Assembly: GCF_001613345.1 (NCBI RefSeq)
Contig: NZ_BDCE01000019.1
Span: 1-64,000 of the forward strand
Direction of reading: 5' to 3'
Length of the DNA stretch: 64,000 nt
Origin: Nocardia uniformis NBRC 13702
GTDB lineage: Bacteria > Actinomycetota > Actinomycetes > Mycobacteriales > Mycobacteriaceae
A program made the position numbers and the translations under genes. Of this stretch, positions 55,340 to 61,932 are shown in pieces. Under the pieces are notes generated by a model. It did no database searches and was not told where the DNA came from. It was given only the letters and a program-made list of their open reading frames with translations. Position 1 is the stretch's first letter; every line of letters begins with the position of its first letter.

Positions 55340-56109
55340 GACGCCACCTTCTTTCCGGACGCCCCGCGCCCCGTATCGCCGAGCGAACCCGCCAGCTCGA
55401 AGTACACGTCCTCGAGCGAACGGCCGCCCGCCGACAGTTCCGCGGTGGTCGCGTCGGCCACCAGGCGGCCGTGGTCGATAATGACCAGGCGGTCGGCGAC
55501 CTCGCCCAGTTCGGTGAGCAGATGGCTGGAGACGAGGATCGCGCGCCCCGCACCGGCCAACTCGCGCAACAGTTCCCGCATCCACAGGATGCCGCGTGGG
55601 TCGAGGCCGTTGACCGGTTCGTCCAGCATCAGCACCTGTGGGTCGCCGAGCAGCGCACCGGCCAGGGCCAATCGCTGCCGCATACCGAGGGAGAACCGTC
55701 CGACTCGCTTACCGGCGTCCCTGCTGAGTTCCACCATGTCGAGCACCTCCTCGACCCGGCTGCGCGGTACTCCGGCGGCGGTGGCGAGGATCCGCAGATG
55801 GGTGCGGGCGGTGTGGCGGGGATGGGCGCCGGGACCGTCGAGCACCGCACCGACTCGGCATCGGGGGTCGACCAGGTCCCGATAGGGCTGCCCGTGGATC
55901 AGCGCGGTGCCCGAGGTCGGCGCGGCAAGGCCGAGCAGCATGCGCATGGTGGTGGTCTTACCGGCGCCATTGGCGCCGATGAATCCGGTAATGGTGCCCG
56001 CGGGCACGCTGAAGGAGAGATTGTCGACGGCGTTGTCGGCGCCGTATGTCTTTGTCAGGCCGCGACATTGGATGAGCGGTGCGGCGGCAGTCCGGCCGGA
56101 AGAATTCAT
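55336..56109 (-). CDS. ABC-2-type transporter ATPase
   Basis: The 257-residue product has Walker A GFIGANGAGKTTTMRMLLGL, signature RFSLGMRQRLALAGALLG, Walker B VLMLDEPVNGLDPRG and the H-loop VSSHLLTE. It resembles bacitracin/antibiotic-exporter ATPases. It starts 2 nt after the stop of the preceding lipoprotein gene and overlaps the permease gene, so the three form one operon. Confidence 0.93.
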   Translation of the reverse strand: MNSSGRTAAAPLIQCRGLTKTYGADNAVDNLSFSVPAGTITGFIGANGAGKTTTMRMLLGLAAPTSGTALIHGQPYRDLVDPRCRVGAVLDGPGAHPRHTARTHLRILATAAGVPRSRVEEVLDMVELSRDAGKRVGRFSLGMRQRLALAGALLGDPQVLMLDEPVNGLDPRGILWMRELLRELAGAGRAILVSSHLLTELGEVADRLVIIDHGRLVADATTAELSAGGRSLEDVYFELAGSLGDTGRGASGKKVAS

Positions 56110-56110
56110 A

Positions 56111-56659
56111 TCAGGTTCCCGGGGTCGCGTTGAGTCGGGTGTTCTGGTACGAGGTGAACAGCCACCTGTCGTCCTGTTTGACCGCGCCTCTGGTCTGGAT
56201 GGATTCGGCCTGGGGGCTGCATTCGTCGGATTCGGTGCGCAGGATGCAGGTCCAGGTGATCAGCACGGCGGTCTCGGCGGTGGGGAAGCGCACGAAGACC
56301 CGGTCGGGAACCGAAACGCGCGTCCCCTTCATGAAGGTGTCGAAGCCCTGCCGCATCGATGCGGCGATATCGTCGCGGCCCTGGATGAGTTCTCCTGTGA
56401 CACCGACGAAGTCGGCATCGACGGTGAAGGTGGCGGCGTAGGCGTCGCCGTCCCCGGCCGCCCATGCCTTCGCCTGTTCGCGCTCCAGGTCCCGCACCGC
56501 GGTCTCGTCGCTGGTGCCGAGCGGCGCCGGATCGTCGTCGTCCGATCCGCAGGCGGTTACCGCCAGCAGGCCCACCGCGAGCAGGGCCGCGACGGTCAGG
56601 CCACGCCATCCGCGCCGGACAGGTGTTCCGGATACCCGGTCGTGAATCGTCTGCTTCAT
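56111..56659 (-). CDS. SnoaL/SgcJ-like lipoprotein
   Basis: The product is 182 residues from the ATG at 56659 (MKQTIHDRVSGTPVRRGWRG). The lipobox LLAVTACGSD gives a lipid anchor. The mature part is an NTF2-like domain (REQAKAWAAGDGDAYAATFT, VDADFVGVTGELIQGRDDIA). These domains bind small ligands, so it could be a ligand sensor or carrier for the ABC-2 exporter encoded directly after it; that link is inferred from the operon. Confidence 0.84.
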   Translation of the reverse strand: MKQTIHDRVSGTPVRRGWRGLTVAALLAVGLLAVTACGSDDDDPAPLGTSDETAVRDLEREQAKAWAAGDGDAYAATFTVDADFVGVTGELIQGRDDIAASMRQGFDTFMKGTRVSVPDRVFVRFPTAETAVLITWTCILRTESDECSPQAESIQTRGAVKQDDRWLFTSYQNTRLNATPGT

Positions 56660-56829
56660 GGAGCGAATTCCTCTCGTTGATGTCCGGGAATCAGATTCAC
56701 AGCCGAGGAGATACACCGTCGTCGGGTCGAAGTTGTCGGTCCGCTACGTAATTCGACGTAGAGCGGCAGACCGCCGACTGCGCCCGCGACCGGATGCGGC
56801 GGTACCGGCGGAAAACCTATCGTTGCCTC

Positions 56830-58029
56830 ATGCTCCAGCGGCGTGACCGATACGTCGGACTCCTCTCCCCTCGGCTGCGCCGGATCCTGGTCGATCTCGG
56901 CTTCGGCCTCGTCGTGACCACCGCCGTCGTGATGATGACGCTGCTGGCCGGTCCCGATGACGGCAGCGGCCGACCCGACGCCGTCTCCTGTGGTCTGGCC
57001 CTCGCGCTGGGTACCTCGATGCTGGTCCGGCGCCGGTGGCCGGTGGCGACACTGCTGTTCGTAGGAGTCGGACTGGCGGCGTTCTACGTGCACGGATACC
57101 CACCGGTCGGCATCGCGGTACCGATGGCGGCGGCGCTGTTCACCGCCGCGCAGGCCGGTCATCTCCGCGTCGCCGTCACCGGCGCCGTCGGTTTGACGGC
57201 CTTCATGACCACTCGGCAGATCTGGGACAGCGGTACCACCTATGTGCTCTGGTACGAGCTGTTCACCGCCCTGATTCTGATGCAGGCGACGATCGCGGCC
57301 GGTGACACCGTCCGCTCCCGGCGCGGCTGGCAGCGCGAGGCCGCCAAACGCGCGGAGTTGATGCTGGTCGAGCAGGAGCACGAGGCGCAGCGGCGGGTGG
57401 AGCAGGAGCGGGTGCGTATCGCCCGCGAGGTGCATGACGTCATCGCCCACACCCTGACCGTCATTTCCGTGCAGTCGAGCGTGGCGGCCGAGGCGCTGGC
57501 GGACGCGGACGCCGCTCCCCCGGTGCGGCAGGCCGATGCGGCGATCGGGACTATCCGGCAGAGCAGCCGGGAAGCGTTGCGCGAGCTGCGATCCACCCTC
57601 GGCACGCTCCGGTTGCCGGACGGGCAGCCGCGTACCCCACTGGCCGGCCTGCAGGGCCTGCGGCAACTGATCACCTCGACCGCCGAGAGCGGCTTGACCG
57701 TCGATCTCGACGTGGTGGGCGAGGCGCGGCCGGTCCCGGTGATCGTCGAGTCGGCGGTGCACCGGATCGTGCAGGAGGCCCTGACCAATGTGCTGCGCCA
57801 CGCGCACGCGGATACCGCGACCGTCCGCATTCGCTACACCCCCGAAACGCTCGAGATCCTGGTCACCGATAACGGCCGGTCGACATCACCTGCGCAGGTA
57901 GGAGCCGGATTCGGCATCCGGGGCATGCGCGAGCGGGTGGCACTGCTCGGTGGCACCTTCTCCGCGGGCCCGACCCCCATCTCCGGCTTCGCGGTCTCCG
58001 CCGCCCTCCCCGCGGCGGCCTCCGCGTGA
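56830..58029 (+). CDS. Histidine kinase (NarL/DesK type), orphan
   Basis: The product is 399 residues from the ATG at 56830; the frame opens at 56794. About five to six N-terminal helices precede the dimerisation/phosphoacceptor segment RIAREVHDVIAHTLTVISVQ (HisKA_3) and the HATPase region with VQEALTNVLRHAHADTATVR and GAGFGIRGMRERVALLGG. Such kinases are normally followed by a NarL-type response regulator. Here only remnants of other genes follow, so the partner is missing or elsewhere. It is divergent from the exporter operon. Confidence 0.9.
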   Translation: MLQRRDRYVGLLSPRLRRILVDLGFGLVVTTAVVMMTLLAGPDDGSGRPDAVSCGLALALGTSMLVRRRWPVATLLFVGVGLAAFYVHGYPPVGIAVPMAAALFTAAQAGHLRVAVTGAVGLTAFMTTRQIWDSGTTYVLWYELFTALILMQATIAAGDTVRSRRGWQREAAKRAELMLVEQEHEAQRRVEQERVRIAREVHDVIAHTLTVISVQSSVAAEALADADAAPPVRQADAAIGTIRQSSREALRELRSTLGTLRLPDGQPRTPLAGLQGLRQLITSTAESGLTVDLDVVGEARPVPVIVESAVHRIVQEALTNVLRHAHADTATVRIRYTPETLEILVTDNGRSTSPAQVGAGFGIRGMRERVALLGGTFSAGPTPISGFAVSAALPAAASA

Positions 58030-58106
58030 TCGGCGAAATGACCGCGCTCGTGGCCCGCGATCGCACCCGCCCGGTCGCGTCTCGCTGCGGCTCGGCCGGA
58101 TAACCG

Positions 58107-58283
58107 ATGGCCGCCACGGTGCTGTACGGGCGGCTGCGAGAAGAACAGCGCGACACGCTGATGTCGGTATTCGGTTTGGCCGCAGACGGATTCATCGATC
58201 GCAAGCTGGTCGGCCTGGCTACGCTATCGCTGCTCGCGGACCTGTCGACGGCCGCGCCGGTACTGTGTCTGATCGACGATTGC
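58107..58283 (+). pseudogene. Fragment of a LuxR-family ATP-binding regulator
   Basis: The frame reads REEQRDTLMSVFGLAADGFI, then DRKLVGLATLSLLADLSTAA and PVLCLIDDCHC, matching the region before and through Walker B of large LuxR-type (LAL/MalT-like) regulators. Walker A and the helix-turn-helix are absent. It ends abruptly at about 58283. Confidence 0.7.
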
Positions 58284-58545
58284 CACTGCGGACGAGGCCG
58301 CCGCCGCCCGCAAGGGCGAAGCCAGCGACCCCAAGGCTCTGGCGGCACTAGCCCTCACGACCTGCCTGGTACGCGACCGCGGCGACGTCACCGACGCCGA
58401 ACTGGCCGCCGCCCGCACCGGCGGCCTCTCCGACGGCGATATCGCCGAGGTAGTGGCCAATGTGGCCCTCAATGTCTTCACCAACTACCTCAACAAGACC
58501 GGACGGGTCGAGATCGACTGGCCGGTCGTGCGCCACACCGACTGA
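58284..58545 (+). pseudogene. C-terminal fragment of a carboxymuconolactone decarboxylase family gene
   Basis: In a different frame from the LuxR piece, the sequence reads ADEAAAARKGEASDPKALAA, then DVTDAELAAARTGGLSDGDI and NVALNVFTNYLNKTGRVEID. This matches the C-terminal part of AhpD/CMD-family proteins, without the CxxC active site. It is fused end to end with the LuxR remnant. Confidence 0.72.
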
Positions 58546-58674
58546 GGGCGTGCGCGCGCTGCCGAGGCGTACGCGCCGGGCAGCGCGCGATCGTCGTGCG
58601 GCTACGACGGATCTGCGTCCAGCCCCGGCCGGAATGACCGCATGCAACAAACCTATTCTGCTACAAGGACTTTC

Positions 58675-59307
58675 ATGAATCGACAGCTCTCGAGAATGAC
58701 CGTCGCGGCCGCTTTCACCGCCTTGACGGCATGGTCCGCGGGATGCGCCGAGGACGCAGCGCCGGACACCGCCGTACCGTCCACCGCAGCCGCCACCACG
58801 CAGCAGAGTCCCGGCCATCAGCGGCTCGATCAACTCGTGGGTGACTGGACCGGCCAGAAATTCACCTACGTCGCCGGTGGCACCCCCGACAATCCCACTA
58901 CCGGCGAAATAACCTCCCGCTGGCAGTGGATCGCCGAGACCGGCAACAACTTTCTCCGCGAAGAAGCCGGAGGCACCCTCGGCGGCAACCCGTACTACCG
59001 ACTCGGGCTGTTCGGCTACGCACCCACCGACGACCGCTACGAGTGGACCACCGTCGACAACATCACCCCGATGACCATGCACTACCAGGGCGCCAGAGGC
59101 AGCGGCACCGCGGACGGCGACATCAGCATGTCCGGGGAGTTCACCGACCCCGGCGCGCTCGGCCCGCAGTTCGTCGGCAGCACAATCGCCATGCGCACCG
59201 TCATCACCCTCGAATCCGCCGATCGCGCCACCATGGAGGTCCACTTCGCTCCGCCGGGCCAACCCGAGATCCTCGCCGACCGCGTAATCCTCACCCGCCG
59301 GAAGTAG
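58675..59307 (+). CDS. DUF1579-like lipoprotein
   Basis: The product is 210 residues from the ATG at 58675 (AAGGA 6 nt upstream). The lipobox is in TAWSAGCAED. The mature domain begins HQRLDQLVGDWTGQKFTYVA and has repeated beta-strand motifs, YYRLGLFGYAPTDDRYEWTT and GEFTDPGA, typical of DUF1579 lipocalin-like proteins. A small-ligand or lipid-binding role is plausible. It stands alone. Confidence 0.8.
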   Translation: MNRQLSRMTVAAAFTALTAWSAGCAEDAAPDTAVPSTAAATTQQSPGHQRLDQLVGDWTGQKFTYVAGGTPDNPTTGEITSRWQWIAETGNNFLREEAGGTLGGNPYYRLGLFGYAPTDDRYEWTTVDNITPMTMHYQGARGSGTADGDISMSGEFTDPGALGPQFVGSTIAMRTVITLESADRATMEVHFAPPGQPEILADRVILTRRK

Positions 59308-59337
59308 CGCGCACCCTGCGAGCATCGACTGCGTTCA

Positions 59338-59654
59338 TGGACCCCGGCCGAGGCCCGGACGGTGCCCGCGACGGCTGTGAGTTCTGGCCCGTCGAACCGA
59401 ATCTCGGCTACCCGTATGCCGACGGCATCGAAGGTCTGCCCGACACATTGACGATCTCGATCACCGGCGACCCGGCCACCCCGTATCAGGGCGGACTCAG
59501 CCTGGCCGAAACCCTCGGCGGCACCGTACTTTCCGTCGACGGAGAGCAGCACACCATCGCCCTGTCCGGCACCAGCGACTGTGTCAACGGCATTGTCGCC
59601 GACTACTTGATCGAGCTGAGAACCCCACCGGCCGACGCCCGCTGCACCCTTTGA
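59338..59654 (+). CDS. Hypothetical protein, possibly a fragment
   Basis: This 105-residue frame (MDPGRGPDGARDGCEFWPVE, DTLTISITGDPATPYQGGLS) has two cysteine pairs but no signal peptide or strong ribosome-binding site. It may be the remnant of a longer secreted protein. It directly follows the DUF1579-like gene. Confidence 0.4.
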
Positions 59655-59665
59655 CAGCCAGGTCA

Positions 59666-60346
59666 CTACGAGTGCGCCTCGGCGGCGGCCCGGAGGTCCC
59701 GCAGCCAGGCTTCGAGACCCGCACCGAGGAATGCGGTGGAGGTGGGTACATCGGCTTCGACCTGCGCGCCGGTCCAGTTCTCCTCGGTGCGCACCAGCAC
59801 ACCACCCTCCACCTCGGTGAAGGTCCAGACATGGACGCCGTTGTCGATGCGCAGGCCGTCGCCGATTCCGGGACCGCTCCAGCGAATGCACTGCTCGGGC
59901 CGCACCTGGTGGACGGAAGAAGTAATGACCAGGGTGGTGGCGGGGGTCGTGGCGGTGGCGGGCGCGGGAGTTGTCCACTGGAACTGCGAGCCATCGCGCA
60001 GTGGCCCCTCATCCATGCGCTGCATGCTGGTGACGGGCTGCTGCCAGGCGGGCCAGCGTTCCACATCGGTCTGCAGGTCCCAGATGGTGCTCAGCGGCGC
60101 ATTGATCAAAGCCTCTGTCCGGTAACGAATTTGGGCATTGTCATCGATCCCGGCCCCGCCGCAGGTCAGCGCGGCCGATTGCGCGGAGTCGATGGTCGTG
60201 GTGCCCGGACCGCTCCCGCGACCGGCATCGTCGCTCTCGCTGCCGCACGCGGCCACAGTGGTCAGCGCGACCGTGGCGGCCAGTGGGATCAGGAACCGGG
60301 CGGAGCGGGTACCGGGGCTGCGGCGGCTTCGGCGGGTGCTGGACAT
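59666..60346 (-). CDS. SRPBCC (START-like) lipoprotein
   Basis: The product is 226 residues from the ATG at 60346 (GAGGAG upstream). The lipobox is in ALTTVAACGSE. The mature part is a polyketide-cyclase/START-like domain: RYRTEALINAPLSTIWDLQT, DVERWPAWQQPVTSM and WTFTEVEGGVLVRTEENWTG. It is likely a lipid or hydrophobic-ligand binder at the membrane. It is divergent from a TetR gene, with matched inverted repeats between them. Confidence 0.87.
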   Translation of the reverse strand: MSSTRRSRRSPGTRSARFLIPLAATVALTTVAACGSESDDAGRGSGPGTTTIDSAQSAALTCGGAGIDDNAQIRYRTEALINAPLSTIWDLQTDVERWPAWQQPVTSMQRMDEGPLRDGSQFQWTTPAPATATTPATTLVITSSVHQVRPEQCIRWSGPGIGDGLRIDNGVHVWTFTEVEGGVLVRTEENWTGAQVEADVPTSTAFLGAGLEAWLRDLRAAAEAHS

Positions 60347-60405
60347 GATCATTCTCCTCGTCAGAGCTGGTTTCGGTCACCATCGAGTTAGAAGCACTCG
60401 ATTTA

Positions 60406-60462
60406 GTTAGAGGTTATAACTCAGATCTGTGAGTGTCAATAAGAAAAGTGATAACCTCTAAC
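60406..60462. promoter_or_regulatory. Candidate TetR operator pair between SRPBCC lipoprotein and regulator
   Basis: GTTAGAGGTTAT (60406-60417) and ATAACCTCTAAC (60451-60462) are exact inverted copies 33 bp apart. The first site also contains the palindrome GTTATAAC (60413-60420). They lie in the divergent promoter region, one close to each gene. Confidence 0.7.
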
Positions 60463-60506
60463 GCGACGGTGCTGGTGTCGCGGAACCCGAGAGGAGGCGG
60501 TTGACG

Positions 60507-61151
60507 ATGGAAGCCGGTGGGACAGGTTCGAGGGAGCGCTACCGGACCCAGGTGCGCGAGGAGATCAAGCAGCACGCCTGGGACCAAATCGCCACGGCGG
60601 GGGTATCCGCACTGTCGCTCAACGCGATCGCCAAGCAGGTGGGCATGAGCGGCCCCGCCCTCTACCGGTATTTCGCGAGCCGCGACGAGCTGATCACCGA
60701 ACTCATTCGCGACGGTTACCGGAGCCTGGCCGACGCCGTCCGGACCGCGTTCGACTCCGGCGCGGACGTGGCCGAACTGGCCCGCACCGTGCGGGAGTGG
60801 GCCAAGCACGACCCGCAGCGGTACTTCCTCATCTACGGCACGCCGGTCCCCGGCTACGAAGCGCCCGACGACACCACCGCGATCTCATCGGAGATCATGA
60901 CGGTGCTGATCGAGGCCTGCTCGGCGCTGCCGTCGAACCAGCCGGAAACACCATTCGACGCGCACCTCGAGGACCATCGCCAATGGGCCGAGGGCCACTC
61001 GGTACCGGCCACCACGCTGCACCGGGCCCTGTCCTTCTGGACCCGACTCCACGGCGTCCTATCCCTCGAACTCGCGGGCCATTTCACCGGAATGGGTTTC
61101 GACCCCGCCCTGCTGATCGCCGACGAACTGGATTCCCTTGTGGCGAAATGA
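60507..61151 (+). CDS. TetR-family regulator
   Basis: The product is 214 residues from the ATG at 60507, 9 nt after GAGGAGG; a TTG at 60501 also opens the frame. The helix-turn-helix is VSALSLNAIAKQVGMSGPAL followed by YRYFASRDELITELI. The C-terminal domain has YFLIYGTPVPGYEAP, a WHG-type TetR C-terminus. It probably represses the divergent lipoprotein gene and itself through the inverted repeats at 60406-60462. Confidence 0.9.
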   Translation: MEAGGTGSRERYRTQVREEIKQHAWDQIATAGVSALSLNAIAKQVGMSGPALYRYFASRDELITELIRDGYRSLADAVRTAFDSGADVAELARTVREWAKHDPQRYFLIYGTPVPGYEAPDDTTAISSEIMTVLIEACSALPSNQPETPFDAHLEDHRQWAEGHSVPATTLHRALSFWTRLHGVLSLELAGHFTGMGFDPALLIADELDSLVAK

Positions 61152-61173
61152 CTCCATCTATCCGCTAAATCCA

Positions 61174-61203
61174 TTGCAGCGGAGTATCTCTCCGAAGTAT
61201 TCT
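61174..61203 (+). promoter_or_regulatory. Promoter of Y-RNA unit A
   Basis: TTGCAG (61174-61179) and TATTCT (61198-61203) are separated by 18 bp. The RNA stem of unit A begins at 61211, 8 nt after the -10 element, exactly where a transcript should start. Confidence 0.65.
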
Positions 61204-61210
61204 GTGGCCT

Positions 61211-61324
61211 GCGCCCGGTGCGCAGGCTACAGGTACTTCTGGTTCGATCCCTGTTCACTGCCCCGATCTATCGCGGTGAAGCTCAATTGGAGAGCAACCC
61301 TGTGACCGACTCGATCTCGGGCGC
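61211..61324 (+). ncRNA. Y-RNA-like unit A with permuted tRNA-like module
   Basis: The closing stem is GCGCCCG (61211-61217) with CGGGCGC (61318-61324). A second stem pairs 61225-61233 with 61299-61307. Inside are, in permuted tRNA order, a T-arm-like CTGG-TTCGATC-CCTG (61239-61253), an 8-bp acceptor-like stem (61254-61261 with 61273-61280) closed by an 11-nt loop, and a D-arm GCTC-AATTGGA-GAGC (61281-61295). The box CCGGTGCGCAG after the first stem is shared with the other units. The likely role is as a Ro60 partner RNA. Confidence 0.8.
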
Positions 61325-61345
61325 TCCACGAAAATGGAATGCGGA

Positions 61346-61364
61346 GTATCGGTCGGACCGATAC
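61346..61364. other. 8-bp hairpin between Y-RNA units A and B
   Basis: GTATCGGT (61346-61353) pairs perfectly with ACCGATAC (61357-61364). It may terminate unit A or belong to the unit B promoter region, since the TACAGT element overlaps its right arm. Confidence 0.5.
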
Positions 61365-61367
61365 AGT
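61362..61367 (+). promoter_or_regulatory. -10 element of Y-RNA unit B
   Basis: TACAGT ends 8 nt before the stem of unit B (61376). ATGCGG lies 23 bp upstream (start to start) as a weak -35. The spacing matches units A and C. Confidence 0.5.
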
Positions 61368-61375
61368 CTCTCCTC

Positions 61376-61412
61376 GCGCCCGGTGCACATCGGTACCAGG
61401 TACTTCGGGCGT
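61376..61412 (+). ncRNA. Compact Y-RNA-like unit B without tRNA-like module
   Basis: The closing stem GCGCCCG (61376-61382) pairs with CGGGCGT (61406-61412). The shared box CCGGTGCAC follows. A short inner stem GTAC (61393-61396 with 61400-61403) has a CAG loop, replacing the large module of units A, C and E. It is either a minimal Y RNA or a decayed unit. Confidence 0.6.
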
Positions 61413-61475
61413 CCAAACTTCCGGCCATCCGCGATTGTCGCGAAAAATAAGATGCGCCAACCTAATTCGCGGGGA

Positions 61476-61481
61476 TACAGT
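61476..61481 (+). promoter_or_regulatory. -10 element of Y-RNA unit C
   Basis: TACAGT (61476-61481) lies 7 nt before the stem of unit C (61489). ATGCGC lies 24 bp upstream (start to start) as a weak -35. Confidence 0.5.
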
Positions 61482-61488
61482 GTTCACT

Positions 61489-61627
61489 GCGTCCGGTGCG
61501 CAGACAGCGGTTACTTCGACTCCTAATCGGCAGGTCGCGGGTTCGAATCCCGCCCGGGTCCATTCATGGGCCCGGTAGCTCAGTTGGCAGAGCGGCTTGT
61601 ACCGTCGTCGACTTCGATCTCGGACGC
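61489..61627 (+). ncRNA. Y-RNA-like unit C with permuted tRNA-like module
   Basis: The closing stem GCGTCCG (61489-61495) pairs with CGGACGC (61621-61627). An inner stem pairs GACAGCGG (61503-61510) with CCGTCGTC (61602-61609), and TAC (61512-61514) with GTA (61599-61601). The module is the clearest here: T-arm GCGGG-TTCGAAT-CCCGC (61537-61553), a 7-bp acceptor helix (61554-61560 with 61569-61575, one G-U, plus C61561-G61568) closed by loop ATTCAT, then TA and D-arm GCTC-AGTTGGCA-GAGC (61578-61593). Confidence 0.88.
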
Positions 61628-61634
61628 CACAAAC

Positions 61635-61656
61635 TTCCGCACCCTCGGGTGCGGAA
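61635..61656 (+). terminator. Hairpin after Y-RNA unit C
   Basis: TTCCGCACC (61635-61643) pairs perfectly with GGTGCGGAA (61648-61656) around a CTCG tetraloop. It lies 7 nt after unit C. There is no T-run, so it may be a terminator or a processing signal. Confidence 0.55.
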
Positions 61657-61665
61657 CACACAGCA

Positions 61666-61748
61666 CCTCCCGGTGCGTAGCCCACGGTTACATCATGGAT
61701 TCCCAATGTGAAATGAAAGTCCGTGGGCGAGAAGAAGAACTCGGGGGG
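61666..61748 (+). ncRNA. Y-RNA-like unit D without tRNA-like module
   Basis: The closing stem CCTCCCG (61666-61672) pairs with CGGGGGG (61742-61748). The inner stem GCCCACGG (61680-61687) pairs perfectly with CCGTGGGC (61721-61728). The shared box CCGGTGCGTAG and the following GGTTAC are present, but the loop (about 33 nt) holds no T- or D-arm. No promoter was recognised, so it may be processed from a longer transcript. Confidence 0.7.
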
Positions 61749-61759
61749 CACGGTGCACC

Positions 61760-61891
61760 GGCCCGGTGCGCAGACAACGGTTACTTCACACCTGGGATAG
61801 ATCCGGGGAGCGCCGGTTCGATTCCGGCACGCCTTGATACGGCGTTGGTGCAGTGGCAGAAACAGTACTGTCGTCGCTTCGTCCTCGGGCC
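61760..61891 (+). ncRNA. Y-RNA-like unit E with permuted tRNA-like module
   Basis: The closing stem GGCCCG (61760-61765) pairs with CGGGCC (61886-61891). The inner stem GACAACGG (61773-61780) pairs with CTGTCGTC (61868-61875), and TAC (61782-61784) with GTA (61865-61867); base changes relative to unit C keep the pairing. The module has T-arm GCCGG-TTCGATT-CCGGC (61812-61828), acceptor-like ACGCC/GGCGT (61829-61833 with 61841-61845) and a D-arm-like GTGCAGTGGCAG. It ends 41 nt before the Ro60 start. Confidence 0.85.
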
Positions 61892-61932
61892 ACCCGCATT
61901 TTGCCTCCCCTGTGCAAATTGGGGGAATTCCT

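Noticed and set aside
58025..58106. Possible response-regulator start overlapping the kinase stop
   Set aside because: The frame from the overlapping GTG reads only about 25 residues, without the REC-domain start, before a stop.
61530..61600. Possible ordinary tRNA genes (a perfect T-arm and D-arm next to each other)
   Set aside because: The T-arm precedes the D-arm and the acceptor strands are joined by a 6-nt loop, so no linear tRNA with free ends can form. The context of Ro60 and repeated units fits Y RNA instead.
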